Source: Svornostia abyssi (GTDB taxonomy: Bacteria > Actinomycetota > Thermoleophilia > Solirubrobacterales > Solirubrobacteraceae). From it: 64,000 nt of DNA. Both the position numbers and the translations under genes were made by a program. The notes below the pieces were generated by a model. That model worked only from the letters and a program-made list of their open reading frames with translations, had not been told where the DNA came from and made no database searches. The stretch covers positions 4,464,001 to 4,528,000 of the forward strand of contig CP088295.1 of NCBI GenBank assembly GCA_024666565.1. Direction: 5' to 3'. Positions 44,914 to 53,043 of this stretch are shown piece by piece (the stretch's first letter is position 1; each line of letters starts with the position of its first letter).

Positions 44914-45387
44914 TCAATCGTACGGGGAGGCTGTGTATCGCTCCCAACCCGCTCCGCGACCGACGCGGAAGCCAACGAGCACGTTGTAGAGGTGTGACAC
45001 TTCGGCGCCGTCGTCAAGCAGCAGGTCAACCCGACCAGCCGACGAGCCCGCTCGGAGGGTGAACTTCACACGTCCGGCGATGAACGCCCGCAGGTAGCAC
45101 CGTGCCTTGCTGACGAGACTCGCTGGGTCCTTGTCGTAGACATCGATCGTTTGGGTACGGTCCGTGCCCGGGGCGGTCGGGAAGAAGCTGATCTCTTCGG
45201 CACTCTGCATGCAGAAGGAGAACCCGCAGGCCGTCGGCCGTCGGGGACGAAGCTCGCCGCCATCGTGGTCGGTTCCGTCGTAGAGCTCCAGCTTTGCGCT
45301 CCCCGCATCGACAAGGGCAGCCGTCTCTTCGATGACCATCCTCCGAAACGTGTCCGCCACGCGCTGGTGCTTCTCGGCGTAGTCCAC
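44914..45387 (-). CDS. Hypothetical protein, cargo segment
   Basis: 157 residues from GTG 45385-45387. VDYAEKHQRVADTFRRMVIEETAALVDAGSAKLELYDGTDHDGGELRPRRPTACGFSFCMQSAEEISFFPTAPG followed by VSKARCYLRAFIAGRVKFTLRAGSSAGRVDLLLDDGAEVSHLYNVLVGF. Mixed alpha/beta, soluble, no known family. A possible -10 box (CACAAT) ends 7 bases before the GTG, consistent with a leaderless message. Lies between VWA-gene remnants 2 and 3. Confidence 0.6.
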   Translation of the reverse strand: MDYAEKHQRVADTFRRMVIEETAALVDAGSAKLELYDGTDHDGGELRPRRPTACGFSFCMQSAEEISFFPTAPGTDRTQTIDVYDKDPASLVSKARCYLRAFIAGRVKFTLRAGSSAGRVDLLLDDGAEVSHLYNVLVGFRVGRGAGWERYTASPYD

Positions 45388-45454
45388 GACAGGATTGTGT
45401 CGTACCACCTGCGGACAACAACCGCAGCATCCGGGTGCCACCTGCGCGCTCGCC

Positions 45455-45515
45455 GCGCTTCCGCGGAAGCGGCGCGTTGGTCGCAGCGTCCAAAGCAGCG
45501 CTTCCGCGGAAGCGC
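45455..45515. repeat. Two palindromes, copies 5 and 6
   Basis: GCGCTTCCGCGGAAGCGG at 45455-45472 (one mismatch at the end) and GCGCTTCCGCGGAAGCGC at 45498-45515 (perfect), 43 bases apart, in the 184-base gap upstream of the hypothetical gene at 44914-45387. Nothing else is recognisable in the gap. Confidence 0.75.
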
Positions 45516-45571
45516 GCTGCGGTTCAACGGCGGGTCGCTACCCGACCAGCCTCGCCGCGACGGCCACCGCG

Positions 45572-45778
45572 TTAATGCTTGACGCTGACGTCGGGCAGGA
45601 CGCCCTCGACGAAGTCCACGTCGAGGTGACTGAGGTCCTCCACCTGATGCTCGCTTACGACGCCGGCGTCACGGTCCCGCTGGCGCTGCTCCTTGCGCAG
45701 GATGCTCGCCTGGCGCTTCTCGCGCACCTTCGCCTCGCGGTTCATCTTCGCGAACGTGGTCTTCTTCTTGCCAGCCAA
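45572..45778 (-). CDS. Small basic conserved protein
   Basis: 68 residues starting at TTG (45776-45778), supported by a strong ribosome binding site GGGAGG at 45784-45789. The sequence LAGKKKTTFAKMNREAKVREKRQASILRKEQRQRDRD is very basic, with a hydrophobic end (HLDVDFVEGVLPDVSVKH). Resembles a small basic actinobacterial family of unknown role. Second gene between remnants 2 and 3. The 124 bases from 45779 to 45902 contain no recognisable feature. Confidence 0.7.
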   Translation of the reverse strand: MAGKKKTTFAKMNREAKVREKRQASILRKEQRQRDRDAGVVSEHQVEDLSHLDVDFVEGVLPDVSVKH

Positions 45779-45902
45779 GGTTGCCTCCCGGGTGGTGCAA
45801 GCGAACCGCAGGGCTGGGAAGCACGACGGCGATGCATGAGCGTGGTTCTTCGGCCAGCGGACGCGTGACCTCACCTAGGAAGGCTAGCCGCGTCCACATC
45901 AA

Positions 45903-45972
45903 GCACTGAGCGACGGGGTGCCCCAGGCAGCCCGAGAAGTTCGTCAAGGCGCTGACGACACCTGTGCGCTGA
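45903..45972 (+). pseudogene. VWA-gene 3' remnant, copy 3 with a 14-base deletion
   Basis: GCACTGAGCGAC (45903-45914) recurs as in copy 2. The tail (45934-45972) keeps GAGAAGTTCGTCAAGGCGCTGACGA and ends GTGCGCTGA. Alignment to copy 2 needs one 14-base deletion (TGCTGGACGACGGA), which breaks the frame. It overlaps antisense the last residues of the EAL gene at 45944, so the insertion boundary rewrote that gene's 3' end. Confidence 0.7.
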
Positions 45973-48900
45973 GCACGTCCTCCAGCGGCCCGGGGCGCCC
46001 CACGTGGTAGCCCTGCGCCATGTCGACGCCCTCGCGGCGCAGCAGGTCCATCGTCTCCTCGTCACCCACGAACTCGGCGATCGTCTGCTTGCCCAGACCC
46101 TGCGCGATCCGCACGAGGCCGGCGACGATGACCCGGTCCGTCGGCGTCGACGCGAGGTGCCGGATGAACTCGCCGTCGATCTTCAGGAAGTCGCAGGGCA
46201 GGTGCTTGAGGTAGTAGAACGAGCCGAACCCGGCGCCGAAGTCGTCCAGCGCGAAGCGGCACCCCAGCTCGCCGAGCCGCTCGGCGAACACCCGGGCGTC
46301 CGGCACGTTCGCCACCGCCGTGGTCTCCGTGATCTCGAAGATCACCCGCTGCGGATCGACGCCGGTGTCCCGCAGCTCGCACTCGATGACCTCCAGCACG
46401 CGCGATGAGCCGAGCGACGCGCCGGAGAGGTTGACCTCGAAGATCAGATCCCGGTCGCGGTGCTCGGCGAGCATGCGGATCGCGCGCCGGACCACCCAGA
46501 TGTCGATCTCCTCGATGAGCCCGAAGCGCTCGGCGATGTGCAGGAACGAGCCGGGCGGGATGAGGTCGCCGTGGTCGTCGAGCATGCGCAGCAGCAGCTC
46601 GTGGTGGACGATCCGCTCGTCGGCCAGTGACTGGATCGGCTGCGCGACGAGCGTCAGGCGATCCTGCTCCAGCGCGGTGCGGATGCGCTCCAGCCACGTC
46701 AGGCGCGCCTTCGTCCGCGACTGGACGGCCGCGGTCCCGGGTTCGAAGATGGCGAACCCGTCGCGCCCCGCTTCCTTGGCGTCGTACATCGCGAGGTCGG
46801 CGTCGACGAGCGCCTGCTCGCCCGTCTCCTGGATCGGATCGAGCAGCGTCACGCCCACGCTCGCCGTCACGCTGCCCGGCCGCTGGCCCGCGAGGACGCT
46901 GCCGCGCTCACGGATCTCGGCGACGAGCTTCCGGGCGACGTCCGTCGCCTCGTCGCGATCCGCGCGCGGCAGGAGGATGGCGAACTCGTCCCCCCCGAGC
47001 CGGGCGATCACGTCGCTCTCGCGCAGCAGGTCGCGCAGGATCCGCGCCGCGTTGACGATGACCGCATCCCCCGCCGTGTGGCCCATCGTGTCGTTGACGG
47101 CCTTGAAGTGATCGAGGTCGAAGACGATCAGCGCGCCCTGCGCGCCGTAACGGCGCACGTTGGCGAGCTGGGTGTCGAGTGCGCGCTCGAACGCGCGGCG
47201 GTTCGCCAAACCCGTGAGCGGGTCGTGGTCGGCCATGTACTGCAGCCGCGCCTCGAACCGGCGGCGGTCGCTGACGTCGAGGACCTGGCTCAGCACCATC
47301 TCCGGACGCCCGTCGGGCCCCGCGAGCGTCGTCGCGTGGATCTCCAGCCACAGCGTGTGACCGGACGCGTGGGTTGCCCGGGTCTCCGTGCTGACGCGGT
47401 GCGTCTCTCCCGCGGCCTGCTGGCGCAGCGCGTCGGCCAGGACGGGGACGTCCTCCGAGCGCGTGAGGACCGAGAAGTTGCGCCCCTTGAGGTCCTCGGG
47501 GTCGAACCCGGTCATCTCGCACAGCGCCCGGTTGACCTCGATGAAACGTCCCTGCAAGTCCATGAGCGACATGCCGACGGGCGCGTCGTCGAACGCCTGC
47601 TGGAACCGGGCCTCGGCCTCGGCCCGCCCGGCCTGCGCGCGCTCGAGCCCCGTGACGTCGGTCGCGACGAGCAGCGCTTCCTCGCCCGGAGTGAGCGGCA
47701 CGGTCTGGACCCAGAGCTGGCGTTCACCGAGCTTCATCGCGAAGCTGTGGGTCGCGCCGTCGAGGGCGGCCCGCATGGTCGGCTCGAGCACCGCCGACTC
47801 CTCGTCGGTGGAGATGTCGCCCGGCCCGCAACCCACGAGCTGCGCGGACGTCCGCCCGGTCATCATGACGAGCCCACCGGCGACGGTCGTGAAGCGCAGG
47901 TCCGGGCCGTACCGGAACATCGCGATGTCGGGGAGGTGGCCGAGCAGCGCCTGGGTCGCCGCCCGCTCGGTGGCCCCCGTGCGCACAGCCTCGTCGCGCT
48001 CGTGTCCGCGGAGCGCGGCGAGCTGCTGGGCGCGTTGCGCGCTGATCGCGGTCTGGCGGACCAGCAGGGTGACGAAGACCGTGGCGAGCAGGCCGAGGAT
48101 CGCGACCCACCCGGCCGCCGGAAGGACGCCCACCCGCGGCTGCGCGACACGCACGTCATAGCGCGTCCCGCCGATCACCGCCGTCACGCGCTTGGCGTCC
48201 TCGCCGACGGCGCCGATCGTCAGCAGCTCGCGGCCCTGCTGGCTGACCTGCAGCCCACCGTCACCCGCCGCAGCGCGCAGGGCGAGGCTGATCTGCTGGT
48301 AGTCCAACGTGCCGCTGACCCAGCCCTCCAACGCCCGGAGGCGCTGCGCGGGGGTCTCGACCGGCGCGCCCTCGGCGTAGCGCGGGGCGACGAGGATGTA
48401 CCCGGCCCGCCCGGTCCCGGCGAGGGACACGACGCCCGACGCTGCGGCCTCCCCGGTCCGCGCCGAGGTCCGCAGCGCCCGCGCCCGCGCGGGCGCTGCG
48501 AGAAGGTTGAACCCCACCACGGGCCGGCGAAGCTCGCGGTTGGCCACCGTCACGGCGACGGCGTACTCGGGGCGCGTGGGCGCGACCGCCCGTTTGTTCT
48601 GATCGCCGCCCTCCGGCTCCCAGATCCTCCGGCCGAACCTCTGCTCGAACGCGTCGCGCTCCGCCTCGCGGACGAAGTCGATGCGGGACAGCGACGAGGC
48701 CGCGCCGGCCTCCAGGGCCGGTTGGGCGAAGGCGAAGAACTCCTCCACCGTCACCGCCTCGCTCGCGCTGAACAGCGAGGTCAGGTCACGGACCGCGTCT
48801 TGGAGCCGCGCCGCCGAACTCTCGATGGCGGCGACCGCCTGGGCCGCCGCCTGATCCTGGCGGGTCTCCTCCCGGTCCTGGTCCACGCGGTGCGCGACGA

Positions 48901-49021
48901 GGGTCGCCAGCGCGGTCACCGCCAGCAGCGCGCCGACGACGGTGGCCAGCTGCACGCGGTCCGTCCGTCGGCGCCTGGCCTTCGGCGGGAGTGGGTCGGG
49001 TGTCGGGGCGGCACTCGGCAT
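45944..49021 (-). CDS. CHASE-PAS-GGDEF-EAL cyclic-di-GMP signalling protein
   Basis: 1025 residues. TM about 23-45, CHASE-like sensor (about 60-310), TM near 310-330, PAS domains (about 360-590: DAPVGMSLMDLQGRFIEVNRALCEMTGFDPEDLKGRNF). GGDEF intact (GLANRRAF ... LIVFDLDHFKAVNDTMGHTAGD ... ARLGGDEFAILLPRAD). EAL with ELL in place of EAL, then NLSGASL, EITETT, DDFGAGFGSF, LKIDGEF and AEFVGDEE, so phosphodiesterase activity may be lower. Start at ATG 49019-49021. The final residues LSAQVSSAP are encoded antisense to remnant copy 3. Confidence 0.92.
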   Translation of the reverse strand: MPSAAPTPDPLPPKARRRRTDRVQLATVVGALLAVTALATLVAHRVDQDREETRQDQAAAQAVAAIESSAARLQDAVRDLTSLFSASEAVTVEEFFAFAQPALEAGAASSLSRIDFVREAERDAFEQRFGRRIWEPEGGDQNKRAVAPTRPEYAVAVTVANRELRRPVVGFNLLAAPARARALRTSARTGEAAASGVVSLAGTGRAGYILVAPRYAEGAPVETPAQRLRALEGWVSGTLDYQQISLALRAAAGDGGLQVSQQGRELLTIGAVGEDAKRVTAVIGGTRYDVRVAQPRVGVLPAAGWVAILGLLATVFVTLLVRQTAISAQRAQQLAALRGHERDEAVRTGATERAATQALLGHLPDIAMFRYGPDLRFTTVAGGLVMMTGRTSAQLVGCGPGDISTDEESAVLEPTMRAALDGATHSFAMKLGERQLWVQTVPLTPGEEALLVATDVTGLERAQAGRAEAEARFQQAFDDAPVGMSLMDLQGRFIEVNRALCEMTGFDPEDLKGRNFSVLTRSEDVPVLADALRQQAAGETHRVSTETRATHASGHTLWLEIHATTLAGPDGRPEMVLSQVLDVSDRRRFEARLQYMADHDPLTGLANRRAFERALDTQLANVRRYGAQGALIVFDLDHFKAVNDTMGHTAGDAVIVNAARILRDLLRESDVIARLGGDEFAILLPRADRDEATDVARKLVAEIRERGSVLAGQRPGSVTASVGVTLLDPIQETGEQALVDADLAMYDAKEAGRDGFAIFEPGTAAVQSRTKARLTWLERIRTALEQDRLTLVAQPIQSLADERIVHHELLLRMLDDHGDLIPPGSFLHIAERFGLIEEIDIWVVRRAIRMLAEHRDRDLIFEVNLSGASLGSSRVLEVIECELRDTGVDPQRVIFEITETTAVANVPDARVFAERLGELGCRFALDDFGAGFGSFYYLKHLPCDFLKIDGEFIRHLASTPTDRVIVAGLVRIAQGLGKQTIAEFVGDEETMDLLRREGVDMAQGYHVGRPGPLEDVLSAQVSSAP

Positions 49022-49105
49022 GGGGCAAGCCGGCGGACTACGTGGCAGAACGTACTACCGATCGGGCAGTCGCTCGACCGGTGATCCCCAGAACACCTGA
49101 CTCTC

Positions 49106-49128
49106 ACACTCATGTAGAGCCTGAGTGT
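49106..49128. promoter_or_regulatory. Inverted repeat between the EAL gene and the TPP riboswitch
   Basis: ACACTCA (49106-49112) and TGAGTGT (49122-49128) are a perfect 7-bp inverted repeat with 9 bases between. GAGCCTGAGTGTC also occurs at about 19916-19928, upstream of the ydaO-type leader, where CTCA/TGAG arms flank a 15-base spacer. Could be a shared operator. Weak evidence. Confidence 0.3.
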
Positions 49129-49177
49129 CTGCCCGCCACCGACAGGCGCGGCCTCATCCTCTAGCATCCGGCGGGAC

Positions 49178-49268
49178 AACCAGGGGGGCTGGCGGCAGGC
49201 CGGCTGAGATCGCGTCCAGAGGCGGCGCAGACCCTTCGAACCTGTGGGGTAATGCCCGCGGAGGGAGC
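49178..49268 (+). promoter_or_regulatory. TPP (THI-box) riboswitch
   Basis: CAGGGGGGCTGGCGGCAGG is followed by GGCTGAGATCGCG, ACCCTTCGAACCTGTGGGGT and AATGCCCGCGGAGGGA. These are, in order, the pyrimidine-binding GGGG-CUGAGA arm, the ACCCUU-GAACCUG arm and the AAUGCC-GC-AGGGA closing helix of the TPP aptamer. The final GAGGGA is also the ribosome binding site of the ATPase gene, so TPP can block translation start directly. Confidence 0.93.
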
Positions 49269-49269
49269 G

Positions 49270-50043
49270 ATGCAGTCCCAGACCACGGCACGCGGGCCGG
49301 CGGCGGTGACGGCGCCAGGTGACGACGCACGTGCAACGCAGGCGGTGGACCTGCGCGAGGTCCGGCACGCCTTCGGCGCGCTGATCGTCCTCGACGGGAT
49401 CTCCCTGGCGATGCGCCCCGGCGAGACGGTCGCGCTCGTGGGACCCAGCGGATGCGGCAAGAGCACGCTGCTGGAGTTGGTCTGCGGGCTCCAGGCGCCG
49501 GACGGTGGCAGCGTGGCGGCCGCGCCGGCCGCGCTCGTCCCCCAGCGTGACGCCCTGCTGCCGTGGGCCGACGCGCTCGACAACGCCGCCCTGCCGCTGC
49601 GCCTGCAGGGAACCCGGCGCGCCGACGCTCGGCGCCGCGCCGCGCCGCTGCTCGCCGAACTCGGGCTCGCCGGATTCGAGCACGCCAAACCCCACGAGCT
49701 CTCCGGCGGCATGCGACAGCGCGTCGCCTTCGTCCGCGCACTGCTGACGGGCCGGGGCCTCCTCTGCCTCGACGAGCCGTTCGGCGCCCTCGACGCCCTC
49801 ACCCGCGCCGACATGCACCGCTGGCTGAGCGACGCCCTCGCCGCCGAGCCGCGCACCGTCCTGCTCGTGACGCACGACATCGAGGAGGCGCTGGTCCTCG
49901 CCGACCGCGTGTGCGTGCTCTCTCCCCGGCCGGCGCGGATCGTGTGCGAACTCGCCGTCCCCGGCGACTGCCCGCGCGACCCCGCCGACCACGAGCTCGT
50001 CGAACTCCGCCGCCAGGCGATGGAGGCATTGCGCGCATGCTGA
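49270..50043 (+). CDS. thiZ: ABC transporter ATPase, thiamine-precursor type
   Basis: 257 residues. Walker A VGPSGCGKSTLLELVCGLQAPDGG, Q-loop APAALVPQRDALLPW, signature LSGGMRQRVAFVRALL, Walker B GLLCLDEPFGALDALT, H-loop VTHDIEEAL. Belongs to the NitT/TauT group. The TPP riboswitch directly upstream and the NMT1-type binding protein downstream assign it to HMP/thiamine-precursor uptake (ThiXYZ). Start ATG 49270, after GAGGG; an upstream ATG at 49252 lies inside the aptamer. Confidence 0.9.
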   Translation: MQSQTTARGPAAVTAPGDDARATQAVDLREVRHAFGALIVLDGISLAMRPGETVALVGPSGCGKSTLLELVCGLQAPDGGSVAAAPAALVPQRDALLPWADALDNAALPLRLQGTRRADARRRAAPLLAELGLAGFEHAKPHELSGGMRQRVAFVRALLTGRGLLCLDEPFGALDALTRADMHRWLSDALAAEPRTVLLVTHDIEEALVLADRVCVLSPRPARIVCELAVPGDCPRDPADHELVELRRQAMEALRAC

Positions 50044-50784
50044 GCGCCGTGATCGTCCTGGCGCTGCTCGGCGGCTGGGAGCTCTACGTGCAGCTCGGGT
50101 CGGTCGACGAACTGCTCCTCCCCGCCCCGAGTTCGATCGCCGCCGCGCTGGTCGAGGACCGCGCCCTGCTGTGGTCGAACTTCACGGTCACCGCAGCGGA
50201 GGTGGGGCTCGGCATCCTGCTCGCGCTGGCCGTCGGCCTGTTCCTGGCGCTCGCGCTGCATCTGTCGCGCACCGCCCGGCGCGCGGTCTATCCCCTGCTG
50301 GTCGCCTCGCAAGCGGTCCCGATCGTGGTCATCGCCCCGCTCCTCGTGATCTGGTTCGGCTACGACCTCGGCCCGAAGCTCGCGATCATCGCGCTCGTCG
50401 CCTTCTTTCCCGTCGTCGTCGTGACCCTCGACGCCCTCGCCTCGACCGATCGCGAGCTGCTGCGGCTCCTGCGGTCGATGGACGCGACGCGCTGGCAGCG
50501 CCTGCGCTTCGCCGAGCTGCCCGCCGCGGTCCCCGCCGCGCTGTCGGGCGCGAAGATCGCCGTCGCCGTCGCCGTGATCGGCGCCGTGTTCGCCGAGTAC
50601 GCCGGCTCGGAGGCCGGCCTCGGCCATCTCATCCTGCAGTCCATCCCCCCAGCTCGAGACGGCCCGTGCGTGGGCCGCCGTCGTCGTCCTGGCGGCCTTC
50701 GCGGTGACGCTCGTCGCCGTGCTCGCCGCCGCCGAACGGCACCTGCGGGGAACCCAGTCCCCCACCCCGAGAGGCACCTCGTGA
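50037..50784 (+). CDS. thiX: ABC transporter permease, thiamine-precursor type (one-base frameshift)
   Basis: About 248 residues. MLSAVIVLALLGGWELYVQLGSVDELLLPAPSSIAAALVED, six membrane helices, and the EAA loop with SMDATRWQRLRFAELPAAVPAALSGAKIAVAVAVIGAVFAEYAGSEAGLGHLI. After IPQLETARAWAAVVVLAAFAVTLVAVLAAAERHLRG the gene stops at 50784. The break is six C at 50645-50650; five C give ILQSIPQLETARAW. The ATG overlaps the ATPase stop by 7 bases. Confidence 0.88.
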
Positions 50785-51824
50785 TCGCACGTCCCCGCGC
50801 CTGGCTCATCGCCGCGCTCCTGCTTCCCGCCGCCCTGGCCGTCGCCGGGTGCGGCGAGAAGTCCGAGGAGCAGGCCAGCACGACCGGCCAGCAGGACATC
50901 GACCTGCTGCTCGACTACTTCCCCAACGCCGATCACGCCGGCATCTACGCCGCGATCGGCAACGGGGACTTCACGCGCGCCGGGCTGAACGTCACCCCGC
51001 GGACGCCCGCCGATCCGTCGACGCCGCTGAAGCTGCTCGCCGCCGGGAAGGCCGATCTCGTCATCTCCTACGAGCCCGAGCTGCTGCTCGCCCGCGACAA
51101 GGGCCAGAACCTCCAGGCCATCGGGGCGCTCGTCCAGAAGCCGCTGACCTCGGTCATCTCGATCGGCAAGGACGCCGTCAAGGAACCCGCCGATCTGCGC
51201 AACACCCGGGTCGGCACGGCCGGGATCCCCTACCAGAGCGCGTACCTGCAGACGATCCTCCGGGAGGCGAACGTTCCGGCGTCGTCCGTGAAGGAGATCA
51301 ACGTCGGGTTCAACCTGACCCCCGCGATGCTGTCGGGGCGTGTCGACGCGACCCTTGGGTCGTTCTGGAACTACGAGGGGGTCGAACTCGAGCGGCGGGG
51401 CCGCAACCCCACGATCCTGCGGATGGAGGAGCTCGGCGTCCCCACGTACAACGAGCTCATCGTCGTCGCCCGCGCTGAGACGGTGCGCAACGAGGGGCCC
51501 ATGCTCCGGCGGTTCATGCAGGCCCTGTCCGAGGGCCACCTGGCGCTGAAGGAGGATCCGGCGCAGGGTGTCGACCCGCTGCTGGAGGACAACCCGGATC
51601 TCCAGCGCGGGCTGCAGACCGCCGTCGTCGAGGCCACGCTGCCCGTCTTCTTCCCCGAGGACGAGGACCGGCCGTTCGGGTACATGGACCCGAAGGAGTG
51701 GGCGACCTACACGACGTGGATGACCGACGAGGGGCTCATCGACTCGGTCGACGCGGGCGCACGGGCCTTCACGAACGAGTTCCTGCCCGGCGAGGGCCTC
51801 GGCGAGGGCGAAGCGGGCCCGTGA
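50781..51824 (+). CDS. thiY: HMP/thiamine-precursor binding lipoprotein
   Basis: 347 residues from GTG 50781 (GTGA overlap with thiX). Lipoprotein signal ending LAVAGC (Cys24). NMT1/THI5-like domain: DLLLDYFPNADHAGIYAAIGNGDFTRAGLNV, PLKLLAAGKADLVISYEPELLLARDKG, TSVISIGKDAVKEPADLRNTRVGTAG, and VDATLGSFWNYEGVELERRG. The layout matches ThiY, which carries N-formyl-4-amino-5-aminomethyl-2-methylpyrimidine. Extracytoplasmic and membrane-anchored. 3' end overlaps the convergent AlkA-like gene by 118 bases. Confidence 0.9.
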   Translation: MIARPRAWLIAALLLPAALAVAGCGEKSEEQASTTGQQDIDLLLDYFPNADHAGIYAAIGNGDFTRAGLNVTPRTPADPSTPLKLLAAGKADLVISYEPELLLARDKGQNLQAIGALVQKPLTSVISIGKDAVKEPADLRNTRVGTAGIPYQSAYLQTILREANVPASSVKEINVGFNLTPAMLSGRVDATLGSFWNYEGVELERRGRNPTILRMEELGVPTYNELIVVARAETVRNEGPMLRRFMQALSEGHLALKEDPAQGVDPLLEDNPDLQRGLQTAVVEATLPVFFPEDEDRPFGYMDPKEWATYTTWMTDEGLIDSVDAGARAFTNEFLPGEGLGEGEAGP

Positions 51825-52726
51825 TCGGTTGAGGTCCTGATCGACAGGGCGTGGGTGGCCGCCAGGCCGGCCCACGCCCCGTAGGGCGCGAACACCTCGC
51901 GCACCTCGTCCTCGGTCGCGTAGGCGTCCGGATCGCCGCCGCTGCGCAGGCGTCCGACGAGCTTGAGGAAGCCCAGGTCCCCCGCGGGGAACTGGTCGAG
52001 TCGGCCCTGGCCGTGCAGCGCGAGCACGTCGATCGTCCACTGGCCGATCTCCGGGATCCGGCGCAGGCGGGCCCACCCGGCCTCGTGATCGCCGCCGTCG
52101 AGGTCGACGCGCCCGGCAGCCACCTCGCGGGCGCAGCGCGTGAGCGCGACCGCGCGCTTCTCGGCCAGCCCGAGCGCGCACAGCAGTGCAGGCGCGGTGG
52201 CCGCGATCCGCTCCGGTGCAGGAATATCGAACAGCCCGGTCGGGGCGTCCTGCCGACCCAGCCGGCGCACGATCCGCCGCTCGATCGCGGCCGCGCGCTC
52301 GAATTCGATGAGCTGCTCGCAGATCGCCCACGCGAGTGCCTCGAACGCCACGGGGCGCTGACGCACCCGCAGCTGGGGACGGCGGCGGACCGACGAGCCG
52401 ATGAGCGGGTCCCAGCGGAAGCGGTCGACGAACGGCGCCAGGTCGAGGTCCAGTCCCAGCGCGCGGCGCATGCGGGCCACAGCCTCCTCGGCCGCCCCGC
52501 GGTCGTCCGCCCACGCCCCCAGGACCACATCGCCGCCCGCAGGTTGCGCAGCCCGGACGAGCACGGGCGTGTCACCGACGTGGAGGAGCCGCTCCAGCAC
52601 CCCGCCGCGGCGCCGGGCGACACCGTCCATCCCGGAGCCGGGGAGTCGCAACGGCCAGCGCGGGGTGACGCGCACCCGCACGCAGGAGGCGAAGCGCGCA
52701 TCGAGCTCCGCGACCGGGGACGCCAT
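51707..52726 (-). CDS. AlkA-like DNA-3-methyladenine glycosylase
   Basis: Base-excision repair of alkylated purines. 339 residues. N-terminal TBP-like domain, then the HhH-GPD core: AWAICEQLIEFERAAAIERRIVRRLG, GLAEKRAVALTRCAREVAAG, the hairpin RIPEIGQWTIDVLALHGQG and LDQFPAGDLGFLKLVG with the catalytic Asp. The core ends near residue 295 (TSTDHG). The remaining residues lie in the 118-base overlap with thiY and are Pro/Ser-rich, so the true C-terminus may be extended by chance. Start ATG 52724-52726, directly after the stop of the small membrane gene. Confidence 0.9.
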   Translation of the reverse strand: MASPVAELDARFASCVRVRVTPRWPLRLPGSGMDGVARRRGGVLERLLHVGDTPVLVRAAQPAGGDVVLGAWADDRGAAEEAVARMRRALGLDLDLAPFVDRFRWDPLIGSSVRRRPQLRVRQRPVAFEALAWAICEQLIEFERAAAIERRIVRRLGRQDAPTGLFDIPAPERIAATAPALLCALGLAEKRAVALTRCAREVAAGRVDLDGGDHEAGWARLRRIPEIGQWTIDVLALHGQGRLDQFPAGDLGFLKLVGRLRSGGDPDAYATEDEVREVFAPYGAWAGLAATHALSIRTSTDHGPASPSPRPSPGRNSFVKARAPASTESMSPSSVIHVV

Positions 52727-53043
52727 CTATCTGCCGAGGACGTGGACGTCCACGAGGAAGCTGTGCGACGAGACGACCTTCTGACCGCGCCGCCGGCCCC
52801 CCGGAGCTTGATCCGGTGCCGGCGCGCCCTGCGCCCGCGGACGAGGACGATCGCGGTGGCCCCGCACAGGAAGCTCGTCGCGGCGACCGCGGCGGCCTGA
52901 CGCGCCAGCGGCGCGACCGACACGGGCTGGATCTCGCGCGGGGTGTCGAGGACCGGGACGGCGTCGACGGGCTCGTACTCGTCCAGCGGCTGGTCGGCGT
53001 CCCGGGGCGCGGGCAGATTGCTCGCTGAGGAACCGGGGGTCAC
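52727..53043 (-). CDS. Small single-helix membrane protein (one-base frameshift)
   Basis: About 105 residues from GTG 53041-53043. MTPGSSASNLPAPRDADQPLDEYEPVDAVPVLDTPREIQPVSVAPLARQ, a membrane helix AAAVAATSFLCGATAIVLV, and RGRRARRHRIKLRG. After GAV the continuing frame is poor. The adjacent frame reads KVVSSHSFLVDVHVLGR and stops at 52727, right before alkA. A missing base near 52782 would join them. GTGA overlap with the GNAT gene upstream. Function unknown. Confidence 0.6.

Noticed and set aside
45455..45515. Short minus-strand frames containing LPRKR as small proteins
   Set aside because: They come from the palindrome being read through; no ribosome binding site or conserved sequence.
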